In this document: positions 1-4,971 of the stretch, piece after piece | How the letters are laid out: the number at the start of each line of letters is the position of its first letter | Position numbering within the stretch: position 1 is the first letter of the stretch | NCBI GenBank assembly: GCA_947455875.1 | Contig: CANGSD010000035.1 | Coordinates: forward strand, 1 to 8,738 | DNA: 8,738 nt | From: Comamonadaceae bacterium | Lineage (GTDB): Bacteria; Pseudomonadota; Gammaproteobacteria; Burkholderiales; Burkholderiaceae | Direction: 5' to 3' | Notes under the pieces: model-generated | Seen by the model: the letters and a program-made list of their open reading frames with translations, nothing else | What the model was told of the DNA's origin: nothing | Databases searched by the model: none | Position numbers and translations under genes: made by a program

Positions 1-2
1 AT

Positions 3-20
3 GCGGGCTTTTGATTTTTT
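3..20 (+). terminator. Possible 3' arm and T-tract of an upstream terminator (cut by window edge)
   Basis: The window opens with GCGGGC followed by TTTTGATTTTTT. A G/C-rich half-stem running into a T-rich tract is the expected right half of an intrinsic terminator reading on the + strand. The left arm would lie outside the window, so the hairpin cannot be confirmed. In many proteobacteria yqeY follows rpsU, so this could be the rpsU terminator, but that is inference. Confidence 0.35.
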
Positions 21-37
21 GACCACGACCTATTGCT

Positions 38-44
38 GAGAGGA
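38..44 (+). promoter_or_regulatory. Shine-Dalgarno of yqeY
   Basis: GAGAGGA lies 8 bases before the ATG at 53. This is good spacing for a ribosome binding site and supports that start codon. Confidence 0.7.
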
Positions 45-52
45 CCCCCACC

Positions 53-499
53 ATGTCCCTGAAAGAACGCATCACCGACGACATGAAGGCCGCCATGCGC
101 GCCAAGGACAGCGAGCGCCTGGGCGCCATCCGCATGCTCACCGCCGCCATCAAGCAAAAAGAAGTGGACGAGCGGGTGGAGCTCGATGACACCGCAGTCG
201 TCGCCATCGTCGACAAGTTGATCAAGCAGCGCAAGGACAGCATCGAGGCCTTCCAGAAGGCCGCGCGCCAGGACCTGGCCGACAAGGAAGCCGCCGAGAT
301 GGCCGTGCTGCAGGTCTACCTGCCGGCGCGCCTGTCGGCCGACGAGGTGGCCGCCGAAGTGCGGGCCATCGTCACCGAACTCGGAGCCAAGGGCCCCGGC
401 GACATGGGCAAGGTGATGGGGGCGGTCAAGTCGCGCCTAGCGGGAAAGGCCGATATGGGTCAGGTGTCGGCCGCGGTCAAAGCCGCGCTCGCCGGTTAA
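53..499 (+). CDS. yqeY: GatB/YqeY domain protein
   Basis: This is a 148-residue cytosolic protein of the YqeY family, the usual length for the stand-alone form. The family shares its fold with the C-terminal tRNA-binding domain of GatB, the amidotransferase subunit that makes Gln-tRNA or Asn-tRNA. The exact role of stand-alone YqeY is not established. Family landmarks seen are LGAIRMLTAAIKQKEVDER at residues 23-41, KLIKQRKDSIEAF at 55-67 in a basic helix, YLPARLSADE at 89-98 and MGKVMG at 118-123. The N-terminal half is helical and lysine/arginine-rich, which fits RNA binding. The ATG at 53 has a good Shine-Dalgarno. In many proteobacteria the gene sits between rpsU and dnaG. Here it is followed by a repeat and convergent pmbA, so dnaG is not directly downstream. 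Confidence 0.95.
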   Translation: MSLKERITDDMKAAMRAKDSERLGAIRMLTAAIKQKEVDERVELDDTAVVAIVDKLIKQRKDSIEAFQKAARQDLADKEAAEMAVLQVYLPARLSADEVAAEVRAIVTELGAKGPGDMGKVMGAVKSRLAGKADMGQVSAAVKAALAG

Positions 500-510
500 G
501 GGGTCCATGC

Positions 511-594
511 GGGGCCACCGCGGAACCGGCTTTGCCGGGCCGCTGGTGCCGCCCCCTTGAGGGGGAGGCGCTGAAGGCGCTTCGGGGGGGAGCC
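511..594. repeat. Dispersed intergenic hairpin repeat typical of Burkholderiales
   Basis: This 84-base non-coding element is built from consecutive short inverted repeats: CCGGC-TTT-GCCGG (526-538), CCCCC-TTGA-GGGGG (552-565) and GAAG-GCG-CTTC (573-583). It ends in a G-run that could also pair with the C-run at 552-556. It fills the space between convergent yqeY and pmbA and touches the pmbA stop codon at 595. From memory, near-identical elements recur between genes in Bordetella, Achromobacter and Acidovorax-type genomes. No second copy is visible in this window, so its repeat status rests on that recollection. Its position and hairpins suggest a two-way transcription terminator, although there is no T-tract. 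Confidence 0.7.
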
Positions 595-1983
595 TTAACT
601 CCCCGCCACCTTCATCCGGTTGATCAGGATCGAGCCCACGGTCTTGGCGCCGTAGTTGTAGGTGTCGGCACCCAGGGCCTCGAGCCCCAGGAACATGTCC
701 TTGAGATTGCCGGCGATGGTGATCTCTTCGACCGGGTAGGCGATCCGGCCCTTCTCGACCCAGAAGCCACTGGCTCCACGCGAGTAGTCGCCGGTGACGT
801 AGTTCACGCCCTGCCCCATCAGCTCGATCACGAACAGGCCCGTGCCCAGCTTGCGCAGCATGGCGTCGAGGTCGTCACCGGGCTGGGTCAGGCGCGAGGT
901 CAGGGTCAGGTTGTGAGAGCCACCCGCGTTGCCAGTGGTCTTCATGCCCAGTTTGCGGGCCGAATAGGTGGACAGGAAATAGCCGCCCACCTGGCCGGCA
1001 TCGACCACCTTGCGCGCGGTGGTGCGTACGCCTTCATCGTCAAACGGCGCGCTGCCCTTGCCGCGGGCCACATGCGGGTCTTCGTGCAGGTCAATGTGCG
1101 AGGGGAAGACCTGCTGGCCCAGGGAGTCGAGCAAGAAGGTGCTGCGTCGGTACAGCGGCCCGCCACTGGTGGCCTGCACAAACGATCCCAGCAGACCCGC
1201 CGCCAGCGGCGATTCGAACAGCACCGGGCATTCGCGGGTGGAGATCTTGCGCGCATTCAGGCGCGAGAGTGCGCGCTCGGCGGCGTAGCGGCCCACGGCT
1301 TCGGGCGAGGCGAGGTCTTGCGCGCGACGCATCGAGGTGTACCAGGCGTCGCGCTGCATGTTGTCGCCGCGACCGGCGATGGGCGCCACCGACATGGAGT
1401 GACGCGAGGTGGCATAGCCACCGCGAAACCCCTGGGTGTGAGCGCTGAAGAAATGGCTTTGCTGCGCGGACACGCCCGCGCCTTCGCTGTTGGTGATCTT
1501 GCGGCTGGTCTTGAGGGCTGCGGCCTCGCAGGCCAGGGCCATCTGGGCGGCCTGCTCGCTATCGAGCGTCCAGGGGTGAAACAGGTCCAACTCGGGCTGC
1601 TCGTGGGCCCGCGCGACGTCGGCGGCGTCCGGCAGACCCGCCACCGGATCTTCGGCGGTGAAGCGGGCGATGTCGTAGGCGGCCTGCACGGTCTGGCGGA
1701 TGGCGGCCTCCGAGAAGTCAGAGGTGCTGGCATTGCCCCGGCGCTGTCCGACATAGACGGTGATGCCCAGAGACTTGTCGCGATTGCGCTCCACGTTTTC
1801 CAATTCGCCCTTGCGCACTGACACGCTCAGACCGCAGCCCTCGGAGGCCTCGGCGCCAGCGTCGGTGGCCCCGAGCTTTTTCGCATGCCCCAGGGCCATA
1901 TCGACCAATTGCTCGAAATAGGCGCGGGTGTAGGCAAAGCCGCTGTCGGTGCGGGCGGGGAGGCTGGAGGCGGGTGTATTCAT
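595..1983 (-). CDS. pmbA: TldE/PmbA, non-catalytic partner of the TldD/TldE metalloprotease
   Basis: This 462-residue protein is close to the roughly 450 residues of E. coli PmbA. With TldD it forms a heterodimeric zinc protease that matures peptides (microcin B17 and CcdA in E. coli). The catalytic HExxxH motif belongs to TldD and is absent here, as expected. Family landmarks are DDEGV at residues 315-319, GQGVNYVTGDYSRGASGFWV at 390-409 and YPVEEITIAGNL at 416-427. The frame stays open upstream to 2049, but those 22 residues do not look like the family. The ATG at 1983 begins MNTPASSLPA and lies beside a -10-like element, so it was chosen. There is no Shine-Dalgarno before it. The gene is divergent from darP/yjgA, the same arrangement as in E. 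coli, and tldD is not in the window. The long open frames antisense to it are high-GC shadows. Confidence 0.95.
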   Translation of the reverse strand: MNTPASSLPARTDSGFAYTRAYFEQLVDMALGHAKKLGATDAGAEASEGCGLSVSVRKGELENVERNRDKSLGITVYVGQRRGNASTSDFSEAAIRQTVQAAYDIARFTAEDPVAGLPDAADVARAHEQPELDLFHPWTLDSEQAAQMALACEAAALKTSRKITNSEGAGVSAQQSHFFSAHTQGFRGGYATSRHSMSVAPIAGRGDNMQRDAWYTSMRRAQDLASPEAVGRYAAERALSRLNARKISTRECPVLFESPLAAGLLGSFVQATSGGPLYRRSTFLLDSLGQQVFPSHIDLHEDPHVARGKGSAPFDDEGVRTTARKVVDAGQVGGYFLSTYSARKLGMKTTGNAGGSHNLTLTSRLTQPGDDLDAMLRKLGTGLFVIELMGQGVNYVTGDYSRGASGFWVEKGRIAYPVEEITIAGNLKDMFLGLEALGADTYNYGAKTVGSILINRMKVAGS

Positions 1984-1991
1984 GGCGGGGC

Positions 1992-1998
1992 TATGATA
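1992..1998. promoter_or_regulatory. Candidate bidirectional -10 element for pmbA and darP
   Basis: TATGATA lies in the 59-base space between divergent pmbA and darP. Read on +, TATGAT (1992-1997) matches the sigma-70 -10 consensus at five of six positions and would start RNA near 2004, giving darP a leader of about 39 bases. Read on -, TATCAT (1998-1993) also matches at five of six and would start RNA near 1986, leaving pmbA almost leaderless. No good -35 box is visible on either strand. GGGGC (1987-1991) and GCCCC (2004-2008) flank the element as an inverted repeat. Confidence 0.45.
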
Positions 1999-2042
1999 CT
2001 TGCGCCCCCCGTGCGGCGTTGTCCGCCCTCCCCATTCCCACC

Positions 2043-2693
2043 ATGTCACGCAAACCCAAAAAAGGCTACTTCGTGCGCGGCCAGTTCGTTGCCGAGGGCA
2101 GCGAGCTGGATTTGCAGCTCAAGGCCGAACTCAAAGGCACAGACGTCAGCCGCACCGACCTGAAAAAGGAGAGCGCCGAGCTGCAAAAGCTGGGCGAATC
2201 GCTGGTTACCCTGCGCGCGGACCTGCTGGCGGGCCTGGGCTTGTCCGAGAAGCTGCTCGACGCCCTGGCCGAGGCCGGACGCATCACGAACTTCGAGGGC
2301 AAGCGTCGCCAGATGCAGTTTGTGGGCAAGCTGATGCGGGGCTTGGACGAAACCACTTTGGAGGCCATCCGCGAGGCCCTGGCCGCCCAACACGGCGCCT
2401 CAGCCCGCGAGACCCTGGCCCTGCACGAAGCCGAGCGCTGGCGCGAGGACCTGATCACCCGTGACGAGGCGGTGGGCGACTGGCTCACGCGCTACCCGGA
2501 CACCGACGGCCAGCAACTGCGCTCGCTGGTGCGTCAGGCACGCAAGGACCGGCCGGATGCAGACGCGATCTCGCGCGGGCTGGCGCCGCGCCAGGGGCGG
2601 GCCTACCGCGACATCTTTCAGCTGGTGCGCGAGCAGCTCGCAGCAGGCGATGGGTCTGCACCAGCAACTTCCCAGGAGAACGACCATGACTGA
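2043..2693 (+). CDS. darP: DarP/YjgA (DUF615) ribosome biogenesis factor
   Basis: This 216-residue protein of the DUF615 family was renamed DarP in E. coli, where it associates with late 50S ribosomal subunit precursors. E. coli YjgA is 183 residues, and the extra length here is mainly at the ends. Landmarks are MSRKPKKGYFVRGQF at the start, ITNFEGKRRQMQFVGKLMRG at residues 81-100, a helical HEAERWREDLI at 128-138 and GLAPRQGRAYRDIFQLVRE at 179-197. The tail after about residue 200 is low-complexity and acidic. The frame is open from 1974, but the family-like sequence begins at the ATG at 2043. No Shine-Dalgarno precedes this ATG, and the 20 bases upstream are pyrimidine-rich. Its last 8 bases overlap the start of mogA, so the two are probably co-transcribed and translationally coupled. 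Confidence 0.93.
   Translation: MSRKPKKGYFVRGQFVAEGSELDLQLKAELKGTDVSRTDLKKESAELQKLGESLVTLRADLLAGLGLSEKLLDALAEAGRITNFEGKRRQMQFVGKLMRGLDETTLEAIREALAAQHGASARETLALHEAERWREDLITRDEAVGDWLTRYPDTDGQQLRSLVRQARKDRPDADAISRGLAPRQGRAYRDIFQLVREQLAAGDGSAPATSQENDHD
2674..2678 (+). promoter_or_regulatory. Shine-Dalgarno of mogA inside the end of darP
   Basis: AGGAG sits 7 bases before the ATG at 2686, inside the last codons of darP. It decides the mogA start, because the same frame is open much further upstream (from 2461) without resembling MogA there. Confidence 0.85.
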
Positions 2694-3294
2694 GCCCCGG
2701 CCCGCGCACGACAGCGTTCGCATCGGCATCGTGTCGATCAGCGACCGCGCCTCGTCCGGCGTCTATGAAGACAAGGGCCTGCCGGCGCTTCAGGACTGGC
2801 TCACGCGTGCGCTGCGCAACCCGATCACCTTTGAGGCGCGGCTGATCCCCGACGAGAAAGACCGTATCAGCGCGGCGTTGGTGGAACTGGCCGATGCAGG
2901 CTGCGCGCTGGTCCTGACCACGGGCGGCACCGGCCCTGCGCCGCGCGATGTGACGCCGGAGGCGACGCTGGCGATCGCCGACCGCGAGATGCCAGGCTTT
3001 GGCGAGCAGATGCGTCAAATCAGCCTGAAGTTCGTGCCCACCGCCATCCTGTCACGGCAGGTGGCGGTGATCCGGGGCAAGAGCTTGATCATCAACCTGC
3101 CGGGGCAACCCAAGTCCATCCAGGAGACGCTCGAAGGTCTGCGAGATGACCAAGGGAAGTCCGTGGTGCCAGGGATTTTTGCGGCCGTGCCGTATTGCAT
3201 CGATCTGATCGGCGGGCCTTATCTGGAAACGGACGACGCCGTGTGCAAGGCGTTCCGGCCCAAGAACGCAATTCGGGCGCCGCGAACGGCCTGA
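2686..3294 (+). CDS. mogA: Molybdopterin adenylyltransferase MogA
   Basis: This 202-residue protein compares with 195 residues for E. coli MogA. MogA transfers AMP from ATP to molybdopterin, preparing the cofactor for molybdate insertion by MoeA. Landmarks are IGIVSISDRASSGVYEDKG at residues 13-31, the MoCF-domain signature TTGGTG at 78-83 followed by RDVTPEAT at 88-95, and LPGQPKS at 138-144. These pterin- and nucleotide-binding elements look intact. The start is fixed by a strong Shine-Dalgarno and an 8-base overlap with darP. No other molybdenum cofactor gene lies in the window, so mogA appears as a stand-alone partner of darP. It converges on cysE, with 21 bases between the two stop codons. 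The related MoaB family is a lower-probability alternative, because length and motifs favour MogA. Confidence 0.94.
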   Translation: MTEPRPAHDSVRIGIVSISDRASSGVYEDKGLPALQDWLTRALRNPITFEARLIPDEKDRISAALVELADAGCALVLTTGGTGPAPRDVTPEATLAIADREMPGFGEQMRQISLKFVPTAILSRQVAVIRGKSLIINLPGQPKSIQETLEGLRDDQGKSVVPGIFAAVPYCIDLIGGPYLETDDAVCKAFRPKNAIRAPRTA

Positions 3295-3300
3295 AGACGC

Positions 3301-3316
3301 GGCCGCCCGCGCGGCC
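3301..3316. terminator. Hairpin between convergent mogA and cysE
   Basis: GGCCGC (3301-3306) and GCGGCC (3311-3316) form a perfect 6-bp stem with a CCGC loop in the 21-base space between two convergent stop codons. Its right end reaches the first base of the cysE stop triplet. There is no T-tract on either strand, so it would be a weak or non-canonical two-way terminator, or a 3'-end RNA stabiliser. Confidence 0.45.
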
Positions 3317-4089
3317 TACTTGCCCACCAGCTGCGAGAGCTTGTCCGCCTCGAAGCTCGCCGTTTTGGCGGCGTCCAGCGGCACGCAATCGGCTTCGCGC
3401 CGCTCGTTCGAGAGCTTCTCGATCGCTTGCCAGAGCAAGGCGATCTGATGCTCCTGCGACGCCGCGTTGTCGATCAGACCGCGCATGGCCTGCGACAGCG
3501 GGTCGTCGTTCTCGGTGATGCCATAGGCCGAGAACCCCATCTTGCTGGCCACCGCCTCGCGGCGCAGCGAATCCTCGGCCTGGATGATGCGCGCCGGAAT
3601 GCCTACCGCGGTCGCACCCGCGGGTACCGGCTTGATGACCACCGCATTGCTGCCGATCTTGGCGCCGTCCCCCACTTCAAAGCCACCGAGCACCTTGGCG
3701 CCGGCGCTGACCACCACGTTCTTGCCCAAGGTGGGATGGCGCTTGGCTCCTTTGTAGAGGGATGTGCCGCCCAGGGTCACGCCCTGGTAGATGGTGCAGC
3801 CGTCGCCGATGACGGCGGTCTCGCCGATCACCACGCCCATGCCGTGATCAATGAAAACGCCGTTGCCGATGGTGGCGCCCGGGTGGATCTCGATGCCGGT
3901 GAGCCAGCGCGAGACATGCGAGACAAAGCGCCCAAGCCAGCACAGGCCCCGGATCCACAGTCCGTGCGCGAGCCGGTGCATCACCAGCGCGTGCAAGCCC
4001 GGATAGCAGGTGAGGACCTCCCAGCGGCTGCGGGCAGCGGGGTCGCGCTCGAGGATGCACTGGATGTCGGAACGCAGGCGGTTGAACAT
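3316..4089 (-). CDS. cysE: Serine O-acetyltransferase CysE
   Basis: This 257-residue enzyme makes O-acetylserine from serine and acetyl-CoA, the first step of cysteine synthesis. The core is a left-handed beta-helix of hexapeptide repeats at about residues 66-166, with [20 protein letters not shown] at 67-86 (catalytic Asp81-His82), GVTLGG at 103-108 and KRHPTLG at 116-122. It has the short N-terminus of the EpsC-like type and lacks most of the long helical domain of E. coli CysE. A helical tail of about 85 residues follows the beta-helix and ends in VGK. It does not end in the isoleucine that usually docks SAT into CysK. A TTG at 4098 is possible, but the ATG at 4089 gives the usual MF.RLR.DI start. 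No Shine-Dalgarno is visible. It lies 22 bases after trmJ on the same strand, so the two are likely co-transcribed. Confidence 0.95.
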   Translation of the reverse strand: MFNRLRSDIQCILERDPAARSRWEVLTCYPGLHALVMHRLAHGLWIRGLCWLGRFVSHVSRWLTGIEIHPGATIGNGVFIDHGMGVVIGETAVIGDGCTIYQGVTLGGTSLYKGAKRHPTLGKNVVVSAGAKVLGGFEVGDGAKIGSNAVVIKPVPAGATAVGIPARIIQAEDSLRREAVASKMGFSAYGITENDDPLSQAMRGLIDNAASQEHQIALLWQAIEKLSNERREADCVPLDAAKTASFEADKLSQLVGK

Positions 4090-4111
4090 GGGGGACAAGT
4101 CTACGCCGAGG

Positions 4112-4867
4112 TCAAATTCCGCGCTTCGCGTCGCTCATCGCCTTGGCAATCCCCCGCAGGATGTGGATTTCTTCAGGGGTGAGGCGGGCGCGGTTGAACA
4201 ACTGGTTCAGGCGCGGCATGAGTTTCTTGGGCGCAGCCGGATCCAGAAAGCCAACGTCCACCAGCGCCTCTTCCCAATGCGCGAGTAGGCCCGACACTGC
4301 GCGGGCATCGGCCAGGGGGCTGGTAGGCGTCTCGGGGCTTGCAGGCACCGCAAAGCCGCCCAGGGCCTGGCGCCATTCGTAGGCGATGACCTGAATGGCT
4401 GCGGCCAGGTTCAGAGACCCATAGGCCGGGTCGGTGGGAATCTGCAAAGCCACATGACAACGATAGACGTCGGCATTGCTCATGCCGAAACGCGCGGGAC
4501 CGGACAGGAAGGCCACGCCAGCCTCGACCTCGGCCTCGGCTTCGGACGCGCCCGCCGCCTGCGCCAGGCCGGCCAAGTGCTCGCGCGGGGCCCGCGTGGG
4601 CGGACCGAAGTCGCGCGGGGTCATGGCGGTGGCGCACAGGTGGGACACGCCGTCCAGGGCCTCGTCCAGGGTGGCCACCACGCGGGCCCGCGCCAGGATG
4701 TCGGTGGCGCCGCTGGCACGCTGCAAGGTCTCCTCGCGCGTGAGGACATCAGGCCAACGCGGATCGACCAGCACCAGATCGTCAAAGCCCATGACCTTCA
4801 GGGCACGCGCAGCGGCGCCCACATTGCCGGCGTGGCTGGTCTGAATCAGGATGAAGCGGGTCTGCAC
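4112..4867 (-). CDS. trmJ: tRNA (cytidine/uridine-2'-O-)-methyltransferase TrmJ
   Basis: This 251-residue SPOUT-class enzyme is predicted to 2'-O-methylate position 32 in the anticodon loop of several tRNAs using S-adenosylmethionine. The N-terminal motif [15 protein letters not shown] at residues 10-24 contains the conserved Asn15 and Arg21. The C-terminal trefoil-knot region [20 protein letters not shown] at 143-162 forms the cofactor site. A helical C-terminal segment (about 180-251) matches the dimerising tail. The start is GTG at 4867, since no in-frame ATG precedes the first motif. The usual FGxER segment reads SGPAR at 122-126, with Ser and Ala replacing the normal Phe and Glu. Just before it is an EAEAEVEA run from a hexanucleotide repeat. 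The gene precedes cysE and is divergent from suhB, an arrangement shared with Pseudomonas. Confidence 0.93.
   Translation of the reverse strand: MQTRFILIQTSHAGNVGAAARALKVMGFDDLVLVDPRWPDVLTREETLQRASGATDILARARVVATLDEALDGVSHLCATAMTPRDFGPPTRAPREHLAGLAQAAGASEAEAEVEAGVAFLSGPARFGMSNADVYRCHVALQIPTDPAYGSLNLAAAIQVIAYEWRQALGGFAVPASPETPTSPLADARAVSGLLAHWEEALVDVGFLDPAAPKKLMPRLNQLFNRARLTPEEIHILRGIAKAMSDAKRGI
4522..4545. repeat. Four-unit hexanucleotide tandem repeat inside trmJ
   Basis: Four consecutive six-base units, CCTCGA, CCTCGG, CCTCGG and CTTCGG, lie within trmJ. On the coding strand they encode alternating Glu and Ala/Val (residues about 109-116). The unit length is a multiple of three, so gain or loss of a unit would keep the frame. 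Confidence 0.7.
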
Positions 4868-4887
4868 GGGTGTCTTGGGGGCAAAAG

Positions 4888-4894
4888 TACAATA
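4888..4894. promoter_or_regulatory. Candidate bidirectional -10 element for trmJ and suhB
   Basis: TACAATA lies in the 104-base space between divergent trmJ and suhB. On +, TACAAT (4888-4893) matches the sigma-70 -10 consensus at five of six positions and would start RNA near 4900, giving suhB a leader of about 72 bases. On -, TATTGT (4894-4889) matches at four of six and would start RNA near 4882, about 15 bases before the trmJ GTG. The element overlaps an inverted repeat ACAAT-AGCGCC-ATTGT (4889-4904). Neither strand has a convincing -35 box. Confidence 0.45.
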
Positions 4895-4910
4895 GCGCCA
4901 TTGTCGCCGC

Positions 4911-4949
4911 CCGCATCGCCGGTGCGGACTCCTGCCCCAAGACCGGGGC
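4911..4949 (+). promoter_or_regulatory. Two consecutive hairpins in the suhB leader
   Basis: If transcription begins near 4900, the leader RNA can fold CCGCATC (4911-4917) with GGTGCGG (4921-4927), seven pairs including one G-U, around a GCC loop. It can then fold GCCCC (4934-4938) with GGGGC (4945-4949) around a six-base loop. No T-tract follows either, so these are not ordinary terminators. They sit just upstream of the boxA-like motif and could belong to the same control region. Confidence 0.45.
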
Positions 4950-4951
4950 GC

Positions 4952-4969
4952 GCTCTTGCCCTTAACAAT
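4952..4969 (+). promoter_or_regulatory. boxA-like Nus-factor motif upstream of suhB
   Basis: The segment reads GCTCTT (4952-4957), GCCCT, then TAACAAT (4963-4969), ending 2 bases before the suhB ATG. The enterobacterial boxA core is CTTTAACA, and CCTTAACA (4960-4967) matches it at seven of eight bases. Aligned without gaps, 4956-4967 matches TGCTCTTTAACA at 8 of 12. BoxA RNA is bound by NusB/NusE, which work with SuhB in the antitermination complex, and a boxA near the ribosome binding site of suhB is known to mediate autoregulation in enterobacteria. No Shine-Dalgarno is present here. Function in this organism is inference. Confidence 0.5.
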
Positions 4970-4971
4970 CC

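Noticed and set aside
11..36. Promoter-like TTGATT or TTGACC boxes ahead of yqeY
   Set aside because: No -10 hexamer lies at 16-18 bases from either box, and the T-rich run fits a terminator tail better.
532..1821. Long open frame (429 codons) on the + strand opposite pmbA
   Set aside because: Its translation is rich in Gly, His, Gln and Arg with no recognisable domain, and it lies wholly antisense to a clear PmbA. This is the usual shadow frame in G/C-rich DNA.
1974..2042. Upstream extension of darP to 1974
   Set aside because: The added residues overlap the pmbA start and the promoter region and do not resemble the DUF615 N-terminus.
2485..3018. 177-codon minus-strand frame across darP and mogA
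   Set aside because: It crosses two well-supported genes and shows no domain. It is treated as a shadow.
3667..3860. Periodic repeats in the DNA resembling a short array
   Set aside because: They fall in the left-handed beta-helix of cysE, where hexapeptide repeats give an 18-base rhythm. It is not a CRISPR or independent repeat.
3427..4182. 251-codon + strand frame opposite cysE
   Set aside because: It is the antisense shadow of the hexapeptide-repeat region. The apparent periodicity comes from the CysE repeats.
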